Shown in pieces: positions 22,589 through 33,673 of a stretch of DNA of 64,000 nucleotides. Position 1 is the first letter of the stretch. Every line of letters begins with the position of its first letter. The notes under the pieces are model-generated. The model had not been told where the DNA came from and did not search any database. It worked only from the letters and a program-made list of their open reading frames with translations. The position numbers and the translations under genes were made by a program. Location: contig MCFH01000009.1 in the NCBI GenBank assembly GCA_002104945.1, positions 1,008,501 through 1,072,500 on the forward strand. The letters run 5' to 3'. This DNA comes from Piromyces finnis (Eukaryota > Neocallimastigomycota > Neocallimastigomycetes > Neocallimastigales > Neocallimastigaceae).

Positions 22589-25500
22589 ATGTCAGTCCTT
22601 TATATTAAAGATAAGAATTATATCAGACGTGGTACCCGGTCTTATGGTATCCCCTTAGATGATATTCGCTCCTTCTTTATCCGTGGTATTCGATCATGGT
22701 CAGTAAATATGCTATGGGAAAAACTCGAGGTTATTCTAGAAGATAAATTTAATTCAGTTATTAGTGTTAAATATTTTCAGACTTTCAATGATCACTTTTT
22801 CTTAGTCAAGGTTCATGGTTCATCGAAAGATTGTATTAAAATCTTACACATGTTAAAGAAGAAACTTTCAGTTACCTCAATTTCCTTTTCAGCTCGTAGT
22901 AGAAGGAATCACAAATACACTTTTTCCACTCTCAAACGTAAAATTTTAGTTTCTAATAAACATCAACATTCTATTCAACAATCATTTCAACAATCAGTTC
23001 AACAATCTCATCAACAATCCGATCTTCAACTAGATCTTCAACAAGATCTTCAACAAGTTTCCCATCATGAAAATATTCCAGATCTACAGCAAATACAATT
23101 TCAATCTCAACATTCAACAATTAATTCTAATAGTTCTATCAACTCTGATAACAGTTCAATAGTTGATAGTTTTTCAGTTTCACAGCCATCTAATAATAGT
23201 TCTACTTATTCCTCTGATGCATCATCCATTAATAACGATGACTTTAATAATAATAATAATAGCAACGATTCTTCCTCATCCAACAAGCCTGATAACTTTT
23301 CTTTTTGTCTTAGTTGGAACACCAATGGGTGGAATCACGAAAAGAGAGATAGTATTAGCTATTTCACAGCTATTTTCAAACCATTATTTTTATGTTTCCA
23401 AGAAACTGGTAATGGTTCTGGTTCGAATACAGATTATCCTTGTCGTGTTACTTTGCGAAACTATAGACACTTTTTCAAGAAAGCTGACGAATCAGTTCCT
23501 GGAATGAGAGGTTTATATTTAGGTTTTCACAATTCGTGTCAAGCCTCACTTGAAAACTTCTCTGGAAAGTATATTATTTCTATTTATACTTTTAGTCTCT
23601 GGAATAGATTCAAATGCTCGATTGGAAATGTTTATATGCCTCATAGTCATCACAACATCTATGTTGATCATGCAAAGTTAGAAGTTCGCTTGTGGTTACA
23701 AACTCATTCATCCCATCCATCGATTCTTGTTGGTGATTTTAATATGTCTAAAGTAAAATTATCCAACTGGTTATCAACTAATGGATTAGGAGATTGGGAA
23801 ATTCTTCCGCTTAGAGGGTCTACTATCTCTTGGACTCGAGGTGATCAATCTTCCGACATTGACCATGCTCTTATCAATTCGAAGATGAAAGATCTTATTC
23901 ACTCAGGATCATTTATAAATAATTTTTATCCTGTATCAGACCATAAGCCACTTCTTATTAATGGTAAAATTATTCCTATGGAAGATTTTTCTAATGACTT
24001 TAATGTTCCTAAGAAAATTCTGAAATGGAATAGATTAAAATGTATTGAGGAAAAGGAATCTATTATCAGTCATAATAAATTCCAAATACTTTCAGCAAAA
24101 TTCAACGATCCTAATGTTTCAACAGATGAACTTTCCAAAGAGTTTACTTCAACTGCTTTTTCAATTGCAGACGAGCTCAGTATCACCTCAGCAAATAATG
24201 TTATAAAGTCTTCATTTCATATTTCACAACAAATTTTTAATCTTCAAAAAATCAAAATGAAGTTGTATAAGAGATTTAAAAAAGAAAGAATTTATGATAT
24301 AGATGAATTTATTAAACGAATTAAAATCTACCGTAAGCTCATTGATTACATCCACAAAAGATGTAATGAATTTAGGAAGCAAGAATATCTTCATTGGATT
24401 AAAACAGGATGTGAGTATATGAAGAGTCATAATCCTAAGAAGGCCTGGAAATGGATCAAGAAAACTGCAAAAATTGGAAAAGATTCTTTCTTTATTGCTC
24501 AACCAATTAAAAATAAAAATGGAGAATTAGTTGTTGCTACGGAAGAACAACTAGATGTGTGGCATGATCATTTCGAAAACCTTGCATCAGATCCAAGTGG
24601 TGTAAGTCTTGATTTGGAGCATTGGTATGAAGAACCAACGAATAAACGTTTTTCACTCCCTATGCTTGATGAATGGGATATCAACCAAGATATTAGTATT
24701 GATGAAGTCAAGTCAGCTATCCTCTCTACTCCAAATTATAAAGCATCAGGTCCGGATGGTATTCCAATTGAATTTTACAAAGCATTAATTCCATCAAGTA
24801 ATGATTCTAATAATGCTACAGATAATAATTCTTCTGGTAATACCACTTCAGATAATGATGCTCATGGTTTAAATTTTATTCTTAAATTATTCAACCGTAT
24901 TTGGGATGGAGACTTCCCCAACTCATGGAATGAATCCAGTATTGTTTCTATTCCTAAGAAGGGAGATTTGACAGATTGTGATAACTATCGAGGTATATCA
25001 CTTATCAATAATGGTATTAAGTTGATTTCCAAAATTGTCACCACTAGAATCTCAGAATATGGTTTAAAGAATAATTTCATTAGACCTGTACAATTTGGTT
25101 TTCGAAAAAAGGAAGAAAGTATCAGTCTTTTCATTTCAATCCAAGAAATATGCCGTAGACGTCAATTAGATAATAAAGAGACATATTTGGCCTTTTTAGA
25201 TCTCAGGAAAGCATACGATTCAGTCCCAATCGGTAATATTCTCCATAAATTAGATTGTTTAGGAATCCGAGGTAAAAGTTTACAATTTATCAAAAATTTA
25301 TATTTAACATCTAAGGCTAATGTCAAATTAGATGGACAATTCTCGAAATCTTTTGATGTGAAGAAAGGAGTTCGTCAAGGTTGCCCTCTTTCTCCTATTC
25401 TCTTTAATCTCTTTATTAATGATATATTTAAAGAGTGCGAAGATCTAGGAGTCAGTTTAGGTGACACTCGATGCTGTGGTGGACTTTTTGCAGATGATAT

Positions 25501-27127
25501 AGTTATTTGTGCTCCAACAAGAGGATGCTTAAAAAAGATGCTTAGAAGAGTTAATGAATGGGCATTGTATAATGAAATGGAATTTGGTATCCAGAAGTGT
25601 TCATCGATGGTGATTCGTCCTGAATCAATAGAAAATCAGAACAAGAGAGATCCAACATTTTACTTAGCAGGACAACCCATTCCAACTACTGATTGTTATA
25701 CTTATCTTGGTGCTCCATTTGATAAGAATTTGTCCCTTAAACCAGTAATTAAAGTTCTTAATAACAAGGTTTTGAAAGGACTTTTCTCAGTCAGCAAATT
25801 CTTAAGAAATCCTAATATTCCTATTCCTTTCAAAAAGCTAGTACTTAACTCACAAGTGATTAGCAGAGTTTCATACTTTGCACCATTACTTAGATCCAAC
25901 AAAGCTAGGTCTAGGATTGCTCAGAAGCATGTTAACAAAGGATTACGATGGGTTGCCGGAGTTCATAAAGCTGTATCGTTTATATCTTTATACTCTATCT
26001 CAAAAGATTTGAATATTCCTCCATTGTCAGCCAAATGTGCGTTAGCTCAGGTTAGATGTTTTAACAAATGGAAAAACTCAAATTGTATTATCTCACACCT
26101 TGTCAATTACATTCCTAAATTTAGAAAATACACGTGGTGCAAATCAAGTAGGACACTTGATAAAAAACTAAAGAAGCATGGAGATATTAAAGCAATTAAA
26201 AACTTTTATTGGAAAGATCTCAAAGGGAATTCAATCAAAGCGCAATATTATGATGATAATAAATTTATTGAAACTAAAGATTTTATTAAATTATGTTATG
26301 AATACCCAGAGTTTGCCTATGGCTTCTACTGGCTATTGAAAGCAAGAAGCGGATACAAGTTGGATGCTAGAGTTGCCAAAGCTGCTAAATTTATTGATCC
26401 AGTTTGTCCTAACTACTGTCCATGTTGCAAGTGTGGAGATCAAAGTATTAAACATTGGTTATTAGATTGTCCAACATTTAGAGATATCCGTATTAAACAT
26501 TATGATTCTATAGTCCATCTATTAAATTTTTTCAGTCAACGTAATTCCAATAGTCCTATCAATAATAATGAAATTGATAATGTCAGCAGAGATAGCAATA
26601 ACAGTAATAGTAATAGTAACAATAGTAATAATAACAATAGTAATAATAACAATAGTAGTAATAGTAATAATAGAAATAGTAATAATAACAATAGTAGTAA
26701 TAGAAATAATAATATTAGTAATGATAGCAATAGTGATGATAATAATTCTAATTTAGATAGTAATTTAGTTAATGATAGTAATAGTTCTAATAATCCGGTG
26801 AATATTGATGCGTATGATTATTCTAGTGTGTGCAGTAAAATATTTAAATTCCTTCTTGGGGGAAGAAGTTTTAACAATATTAATTACAATTCAAGGGAAT
26901 GGAAAGAACTTTGTAAGCGTCAGATTCAATCTGGTACTAATGAAGGAACACCATTCTTGACGGTAACAGCGGAACTTCTAACCAAAATCATGCCTTTTGC
27001 TATTGGCCAGCAATGGTCAATGTTCAAAAGGTTTGAAGCAACATCCAAGAGCGTCAATGCTGAAGAAACAGTAAGACAGGCCAGGAGGGCCAGCGCAACC
27101 AATGGAGATCATAATTTTGTCCCATGA
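22589..27127 (+). CDS. LINE polyprotein: AP endonuclease, reverse transcriptase, zinc knuckle
   Basis: 1512 residues that nick the target and reverse-transcribe the element RNA. Residues 1-120 are of unknown fold; about 125-235 is a Gln- then Ser/Asn-rich linker. The endonuclease (about 238-465) keeps all signature motifs: SWNTNGW, CFQETG, NVYMPHSH, LVGDFNM, SDIDHALI and VSDHKPLL. The reverse transcriptase (about 715-1010) has YKASGPDGIPIEFYKA, IPKKGDLTDCDNYRGISL, QFGFRKKEE, FLDLRKAYDSVP, GVRQGCPLSPILFNLFIND and the catalytic FADD. A CX2CX6HX4C zinc knuckle (CCKCGDQSIKHWLLDC) lies near residue 1275. Two Asn/Ser-rich tracts are unusual: about 24 residues inside the RT after FYKALIPS, and about 75 residues after the zinc knuckle. 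Every catalytic residue I can recognise is present and there is no stop or frameshift, so it could be active. Confidence 0.93.
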   Translation: MSVLYIKDKNYIRRGTRSYGIPLDDIRSFFIRGIRSWSVNMLWEKLEVILEDKFNSVISVKYFQTFNDHFFLVKVHGSSKDCIKILHMLKKKLSVTSISFSARSRRNHKYTFSTLKRKILVSNKHQHSIQQSFQQSVQQSHQQSDLQLDLQQDLQQVSHHENIPDLQQIQFQSQHSTINSNSSINSDNSSIVDSFSVSQPSNNSSTYSSDASSINNDDFNNNNNSNDSSSSNKPDNFSFCLSWNTNGWNHEKRDSISYFTAIFKPLFLCFQETGNGSGSNTDYPCRVTLRNYRHFFKKADESVPGMRGLYLGFHNSCQASLENFSGKYIISIYTFSLWNRFKCSIGNVYMPHSHHNIYVDHAKLEVRLWLQTHSSHPSILVGDFNMSKVKLSNWLSTNGLGDWEILPLRGSTISWTRGDQSSDIDHALINSKMKDLIHSGSFINNFYPVSDHKPLLINGKIIPMEDFSNDFNVPKKILKWNRLKCIEEKESIISHNKFQILSAKFNDPNVSTDELSKEFTSTAFSIADELSITSANNVIKSSFHISQQIFNLQKIKMKLYKRFKKERIYDIDEFIKRIKIYRKLIDYIHKRCNEFRKQEYLHWIKTGCEYMKSHNPKKAWKWIKKTAKIGKDSFFIAQPIKNKNGELVVATEEQLDVWHDHFENLASDPSGVSLDLEHWYEEPTNKRFSLPMLDEWDINQDISIDEVKSAILSTPNYKASGPDGIPIEFYKALIPSSNDSNNATDNNSSGNTTSDNDAHGLNFILKLFNRIWDGDFPNSWNESSIVSIPKKGDLTDCDNYRGISLINNGIKLISKIVTTRISEYGLKNNFIRPVQFGFRKKEESISLFISIQEICRRRQLDNKETYLAFLDLRKAYDSVPIGNILHKLDCLGIRGKSLQFIKNLYLTSKANVKLDGQFSKSFDVKKGVRQGCPLSPILFNLFINDIFKECEDLGVSLGDTRCCGGLFADDIVICAPTRGCLKKMLRRVNEWALYNEMEFGIQKCSSMVIRPESIENQNKRDPTFYLAGQPIPTTDCYTYLGAPFDKNLSLKPVIKVLNNKVLKGLFSVSKFLRNPNIPIPFKKLVLNSQVISRVSYFAPLLRSNKARSRIAQKHVNKGLRWVAGVHKAVSFISLYSISKDLNIPPLSAKCALAQVRCFNKWKNSNCIISHLVNYIPKFRKYTWCKSSRTLDKKLKKHGDIKAIKNFYWKDLKGNSIKAQYYDDNKFIETKDFIKLCYEYPEFAYGFYWLLKARSGYKLDARVAKAAKFIDPVCPNYCPCCKCGDQSIKHWLLDCPTFRDIRIKHYDSIVHLLNFFSQRNSNSPINNNEIDNVSRDSNNSNSNSNNSNNNNSNNNNSSNSNNRNSNNNNSSNRNNNISNDSNSDDNNSNLDSNLVNDSNSSNNPVNIDAYDYSSVCSKIFKFLLGGRSFNNINYNSREWKELCKRQIQSGTNEGTPFLTVTAELLTKIMPFAIGQQWSMFKRFEATSKSVNAEETVRQARRASATNGDHNFVP
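26584..26800 (+). repeat. In-frame AAT/AGT tract encoding poly-Asn/Ser in the LINE ORF
   Basis: Imperfect AAT/AGT/AAC triplet repeat coding for Asn and Ser downstream of the zinc knuckle. It keeps the frame and resembles the Asn-rich tracts of the host genes in this window. Confidence 0.85.
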
Positions 27128-27376
27128 TAAAATTTTGATCTTTGGCTCGGTGTCCCATTGGAAGTCAAATACAATTATTATACTTTAGTATGATAGTGGC
27201 TTTCTTACTTTAATTAAAATTACTAGAATACATTATACCCAATTTTTATTCATTTGTGTTTATTTAAACATATTTTTTTTTTTTTATATTTAATTTTTTT
27301 ATTACATGTATTATAATTGTAATTAAATTAATAATAAAGTTTAAAATATTTGATGCCGTTAAAAAAAAAAAAAAAA
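27128..27376 (+). other. 3' UTR and A-tail of the inner LINE
   Basis: Runs from the stop codon to an A-tail starting at about 27361. The last unique bases, GATGCCGTT, precede the A-tail. The older copy ends similarly (GTGCAGTT then poly-A at 27818-27829), so this marks the conserved 3' end used for target-primed reverse transcription. Confidence 0.8.
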
Positions 27377-27388
27377 TTCTCAGTCAGT
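27377..27388 (+). repeat. Right 12-bp target-site duplication of the inner LINE
   Basis: TTCTCAGTCAGT directly after the A-tail, identical to 21862-21873. The sequence then continues as the older LINE copy (AAATTCTTAA). Confidence 0.88.
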
Positions 27389-27829
27389 AAATTCTTAATT
27401 CTTGACAGTAACAACGGAACTTCTAACCAAAATCATGCCTTTTGTTATTGGCCAGCAATGGTCAATGTTCAAAAGGTTTGAAGCAACATCCAAGAGCGTC
27501 AATGCTGAAGAAACAGTAAGACAAGCCAGGAGGGCCAGCGCAACCAATGAAGATTGTAATTTTGTTCCATGATAAAATTTTGATCTTTAACTTCGTGTTC
27601 CATTGGAAGTCAAATACAATTATTATACTTTATTATAATAGTGGCTTTCTTACTTAAATTAAAATTACTAGAATACATTATACCCAATTCTTATTCATTT
27701 GTGTTTATTTAATCATTTTTTTTTTTTTTAATTTTTATTTTTCTATTTTTTATTTTTAAATTTATTTTTTATGATGTATTATAATTTTAATTAAATTAAT
27801 AATAAAGTAGGTGCAGTTAAAAAAAAAAA
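27377..27829 (+). pseudogene. Right fragment of the older, internally deleted LINE copy
   Basis: Continues the older element. The first about 22 bp match intact-element positions 25787-25807, then the sequence jumps to material matching about 26951 onward (TCTTGACAGTAACAACGGAA) and follows the ORF end and 3' UTR closely to its own A-tail. About 1.15 kb of RT-to-C-terminal coding sequence is missing at the junction, where ATTCTT occurs in both parental sequences. The copy is 5'-truncated, internally deleted and cannot code for the enzyme. Confidence 0.85.
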
Positions 27830-27992
27830 TCTTGGTGGAATTTTAGCTTGTAATGAGCTACAAATAGATAAGATGGAACAAGGATATTTGAATGAACAAA
27901 ATTACAGTTCGTTGTCTATGTTCCATATATAGAGAATCTAGCGGCTTTTCTTATTAAAATAATTCTAATCATTAATAGCTCTATGAATCTAC

Positions 27993-28042
27993 TTTTTAAT
28001 AGGACATAAAGAATGTCAGTATTCTTTATGTCCTGTTAAAAA
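27993..28042. repeat. Near-perfect 22-bp inverted repeat (hairpin)
   Basis: AGGACATAAAGAAT at 28001-28014 is the exact reverse complement of 28021-28034, with a 6-base loop (GTCAGT). The pairing extends outward through TTTTTAAT against GTTAAAAA with one T/G mismatch, giving a stem of about 22 bp. Confidence 0.9.
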
Positions 28043-29103
28043 AAACGTCTCCATGAAATTAAATTATAAAAGATATAATAAAATGCATAATATAATGAAT
28101 TTTATATTTTATTGATACGGAAAAAAGAAAATTTCTTAATTATATGCAGATTAAATAAAAATAATTAAATAAAATATAATATTAATAACTTTCATATAAG
28201 CATTAATGACTTATATATATATTATTGAATTTTTTTATTATCTATTTATTAAATATAAATATCTATATATTTATATATTCTCTATATCTAATCCTAATGA
28301 AGTAGAATTTGATATTATTGAGTTTTAATACAAATAAAATTTTAGATCCTTCTGAAAAGAGAAATAAACTTTTAATAGTAATAAAAAATGAATTACTTAT
28401 TTTGTATTATTTTAAAGGTAATACCTCAATTATTATAAAATATTATTAATAAATATATTACTATCATAATTTAATATTTACTTTAATTGATATTATTATA
28501 TTATTAATAAAGAAATATATATATATATATGTATATTTTTTTTTAATAAAAAACACCAAAATGCAAAATAAATAATTATAAAACCACAAATAATATTAAG
28601 ACTAATTAATATTTATTTATTATAATAGAATTATTATAATAAATAAAAGTTTATTAATATAATTTTTATTGATAATACTACTTAGTTTTAATTTCTATAT
28701 TCATTTATTAATGGTAAATAAAAATATTATAAAGAAAGATTAGTGATAAAAATATTGAGACTATTAATTAATAAATATTTAATTTCTTTTCATCTTCTAA
28801 TAATCATAATAGATATATTGGAAATAGAAATAATTGAAGATATCTACAATATTTGTAATTTTAAATTTTAAAATAATTTAAAAATTAATAAAAGATATAA
28901 CTATAATTCCTTTATTTAAGTGAATTATTTGGTAAATTAATTGGAATAAATAGTAAATTTGTTGATATAAAAATATTTTTTATTAATAACAGTATATCAG
29001 TTTTATATACTAGTAAATATATTTTATAAAGTTTTTAAGTTTTTGAATGTTTTTAAATATAAAATATCAAGTTTTTTTTTATAACAATGTGTTTATTTTC
29101 TGA

Positions 29104-29304
29104 TATGATTATAATATTTATAAATCATATAATAATTTAAAAAAATGGAGTAATAGATTACTCGAAAGAAATCCAAAACAATTTCAGAAATCTTGGAATA
29201 TCTTACAATTTAATATTTTTAATTTAAATATACTGATATTAAAATCATATTTCATTGACAAGAAAAGTAGCGTATTTAATAACATTAAGTTTAGACTTAA
29301 ATAA
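29104..29304 (+). pseudogene. Open coding-like stretch without ATG, possible relic exon
   Basis: A 66-codon open stretch containing NNLKKWSNRLLERNPKQFQ and IDKKSSVFNNIKFRLK before a stop. The charged, Trp-containing composition is unlike chance translation of this AT-rich DNA. No start codon or recognised family; it could be the last exon of a decayed gene. Confidence 0.2.
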
Positions 29305-29936
29305 TATATAATAAGTTTTCTATTGAATTACTTAACTTTCTTTTAAAACTGTATTGTCCTTTTTTTTTATTGAATTTAATTAATATTTTTCATATATTTT
29401 AATTAGTCTAATATATTTTTATATTTTTATATATTATAAATTAATATAATATTCAATTGATAAAACAATTTAAAATTTATAATTTTAAAAATTATAGTGT
29501 TACTTTAATAAGCTAAATTTTTTTTTATTTAATTAAAATAAATTAATTATACTAAAACATGGAATTAATTATTAATTATTAATAATATTTATCATAGTCA
29601 TTTCTTTATATAAAAATTGATATTCTATTTTATTTTCATATTTTTTTTCTTTCCCTAAATACAACAAAGAGATATAAATAGTTTTTTAAATAGAATTATA
29701 TTAATATTTGTAAATTAATATATTGTTAGAGGTTTGTATTGTATAATAAATAAATGATATATGTTTAAGAAATAAAAATTAAAATATGTAATCAACTGAA
29801 ATTTTTATACAACAATGCAATAATTAAATATAAAATAATTTATATAATTAATAAATATAACAATTTTTTTAAAATAAATATGTAATATTAATTGTATGTT
29901 ATTATGTAATAAAATAATAATATTTAAAATTTAGAA

Positions 29937-32900
29937 ATGTCTCTTAGGAGGAGCGCAAGAATTAATGCTAAAGCCAATCAAACTAAACAAGGTACTTTTT
30001 TTCAAGATCTTGTTTTTACTTTATCACCAGCAACAAATATTAGTGTAGAAAATAGAATAACTAATAATGGTGGAAAAATTCAAAAAACTTATACAAAAAA
30101 GGTATATAAATAACTAAAATTAAAGAATTTATTAACTTTTATAAAAAAAAAAAAAAAGAAAATTTAAAATAACATACTCAGTTATTAAATTATGGAAAAA
30201 TAAAATTAAATGTATATATTTGGAAAATTATTAAAAGGTCAATTATTTAATTGCAACTAAAGAAGAATTAGCTGAAAATGAATTGAGTACAAAAATTAAA
30301 AATGCTTTAGATAATCCAGAATGTAAAATAGTTGATGAATCATACATTACAAATTGTATTAAGGAAAATAAATTGATTGATGCTGAAAGTTATATATTAA
30401 AACCTCCAAGCGAAGAGGAAAAAAAAACTCATACGCCGGTTATACCAAAGAGAAAATATACAAGAAAAAGTACAAAGAAAGATGGTGAAGAAAAACCTAC
30501 AAAAAGAAAAAGAGCAACAACTTCTAAGAATGAAAGTAAAGGAAGTACAAAAGAAAAAGGTAAAAAAGAAGTTAAAGAAGAAGATCCTATGGATGTTGAT
30601 GATAGTAAAAAGAAGGAAGAAGATGGAGAAGAAGAAGAAGAAGAAGAAGAAGAAATCGTTAAGGAAATTAGAAAAGGAAGAACTGTAATATATATAATAT
30701 AAATAATAAAAAATAATTTATTATTTGTATTGTTCATTCTAACTATAAAAAAATATATATTAAAATGAATAAGTATAATCTTAACTTTAATTTTAATTTA
30801 TTTCAAAAATATGATATAATAAATATACTAGGTTGTTGATCCAAATGTACCAAATAGTAATGTTAGTAAACAAACTCCATATTTAATTATATATCATTTT
30901 TTTTATTTTATTTAAATGTCATTACTAATTTTAAAATATTTATTTTATTATTAGGATTACCATGTACTTGAAGAAGGTGATGAAATTTATGATGCTATTC
31001 TTAACCAAACAAATATTGCAAACAACAATAACAAATTCTATAATCTTCAAGTTTTAAAGAAAGATAATAGTAATCAATATTGTTTCTGGACTAGGTAATT
31101 AAATATTTATTATTGGAAAGACATTTATTTTATATATATTATTAATTATTTTAAAAAAATAAGATGGGGACGTGTTGGTGAAAAAGGTCAATCAAGCTTA
31201 TTAAATTGTTCTAGTAAAGATATAGCAATATCAAATTTCAAATCTAAATTTAAGGATAAGGTATTATATATATTTAAAGTGTTAAAAAAATTTAGGGAGG
31301 AATTGATTGAGTAATCAATAAAAAATTTTACAATACATAAATAATTTAATTTAGACTGGTAATAACTGGAGTGATAGAAACAATTTTGTTAAGAAGAATA
31401 AGAAATATTTCTTACTTGAACGTGATTATGGTGTTACTGAGGAAGATGAAAAACGTATAAAAGAAAAGGAAAAAGAAATAGAACAAATAGATATTCCAGA
31501 TTCTAAATTGGATGAAAAGGTTCAAGACATTATTAAATTAATTTTTGATATTTCATTAATGGAACAACAAATGTCAGAAATTGGGTATAATGGTAAATCA
31601 TTAATAATATTATAATATATATAATTTAATATTGTAAAAAGTATTAAAGCTATATAAAATTTTTGTATTACTTTAGCTAAAAAAATGCCACTTGGAAAAC
31701 TTACCAAAGAACATATTAAAAAGGTAATAAAATAAAATAAAAAAAGAGCAAAAAAGAGTTTCATTGAAAAGTTATTATAATTAAATAAAATAATGTATAA
31801 TATAGTTTTCAAATATATATTAAACATTATAAAATAATTTATTTTGAAACTAGAGTTTTGCTGTTTTAAAGAAATTGGATGATGAATTGAATAATAAAGT
31901 TCCAAAACCGTAAATTATTATTTATATTATATATATTTATTTTTTTTATAAAAATAAAAATTAAAAATTAATTTATAACTAATTACATTTTTTTTTATTT
32001 AAGATCCGTATTATCTGATTTAACATCAGAATTTTATACTATTATTCCACACGATTTTGGAAGAACAAGACCACCAGTAATTAATACAAAAGTATTACTT
32101 AAAAAAAAAATTGAAATGGTAGAATCATTAGCTGATATTCAAATTGCTACTACATTATTAAAGAACCAAAAAGTTGAAATAACTGAAAATCCAATTGATA
32201 TGAATTATAAATCTTTACATTGTGATCTTACTCCATTGGATCATAATTCTGAAGAGTTTGAAATGATTAAAACATATGTTGCAAATACTCATGCTAAGAC
32301 TCATTCTTGGTATGAACTTGAAGTTGGTGAAGCTTACATAGTTGATCGTGAAGGTGAAAAAGAAAGATTCTTGGGTAACAAATATCCAGATAAAAAAAGA
32401 AAACTTTTATGGCATGGTTCAAGAATTACTAATTTTGCTGGTATTTTGAGTCAAGGTTTAAGAATTGCTCCTCCAGAAGTAATATATTTTGTTTATATAT
32501 ATATATATAATTATTCTTATTTTAAGATATATATAGGATAAATAATATATTATTATTAACAATAATAAATTAATGTATAATTAAAAAAATGTATGATATA
32601 CGTATTTTATTTAATAGGCTCCAGTTACTGGTTATATGTTTGGTAAGGGTGTTTACTTTGCTGATATGGTATCAAAATCTGCTAATTATTGCTGTGCTTC
32701 AAGTAATCATCTCGGTTTAATGTTGTTATGTGAAGTTATGACTGGTGAAGAAAATAATTTGCTTTATGCAGACTATAATGCTGGTAGTTTAGCTAAAGAA
32801 AATAATAAAGATTGTACAAAGGGATGCGGAAGAAATGCCCCTGATCCAACAAAATCAGCATATACAAAAGATGGTATTGAAGTACCATATGGTCCTGCCA

Positions 32901-33106
32901 TTGATGTTACACTTGATAAAGATGGTTCATTATTATATAACGAATATATCGTATATGATGTAGCTCAAATTAAAATGAGGTATAAAATATTATAAGTTAT
33001 ATTTTTTAATTTTTTATACAATTTTGTTTTAACAATTTTTTTTTTATTTTTTATTTTTTAATATAGATATTTAATAAAAATGAAATTTAATAAGCCAAAG
33101 AATTAA
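29937..33106 (+). CDS. Poly(ADP-ribose) polymerase (BRCT-WGR-regulatory-catalytic)
   Basis: Multi-exon gene for a PARP1/2-type enzyme, which uses NAD+ to build ADP-ribose chains on nuclear proteins at DNA breaks. From MSLRRSARINAK the joined exons give a BRCT-like region (LVFTLSPATNISVENRITNN then VNYLIATKEELAENELS), a Lys/Arg-rich nuclear-localisation stretch (PKRKYTRKSTKKDGEEKPTK) with an acidic Glu run, and a WGR domain (FYNLQVLKKDNSNQYCFWTR, WGRVGEKGQSSLL). The helical regulatory domain follows (MPLGKLTKEHIKK and SFAVLKKLDDELN), then the catalytic domain. The catalytic H-Y-E triad is complete: LLWHGSR, GKGVYFADM and YNEYIVYD. There are no N-terminal PARP1 zinc fingers. The 3' exon encodes YLIKMKFNKPKN. 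Exon borders near the short linker exon at about 30831-30860 are uncertain. Confidence 0.92.

Positions 33107-33673
<567 letters not shown>

Larger units (their letters stand above)
21874..27376 (+). mobile_element. Full-length APE-type non-LTR retrotransposon (LINE)
   Basis: A 5.5-kb element with a leader of about 715 bp, one ORF of 1512 codons, a 3' UTR of about 230 bp and an A-tail of 16 bases. It is bounded by a perfect 12-bp target-site duplication. It has an AP-type endonuclease, a reverse transcriptase and a CCHC motif, features of the L1/Tad/R1/I/Jockey range of elements; I cannot place the clade without a phylogeny. No separate ORF1 is visible. The leader carries a 15-bp direct repeat. 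An intact ORF, intact TSD and clean A-tail indicate a recent insertion. Confidence 0.92.
27830..29936. other. Intergenic, AT-rich, with a strong hairpin and weak coding-like relics
   Basis: Starts after the older LINE A-tail. A somewhat GC-richer 150 bp (27831-27960) contains ATGGAACA and TGTTCCAT in inverted orientation. A strong hairpin lies at 27993-28042. Short coding-like plus-strand stretches occur near 28345-28420 (DPSEKRNKLLIVIKNELL) and at 29104-29304. The rest is AT repeats. No complete gene can be built. Confidence 0.45.

Noticed and set aside
26536-26756. Leu-rich and Ile/Val-rich ORFs over the LINE Asn tract
   Set aside because: They are frame shadows of an AAT/AGT triplet repeat.
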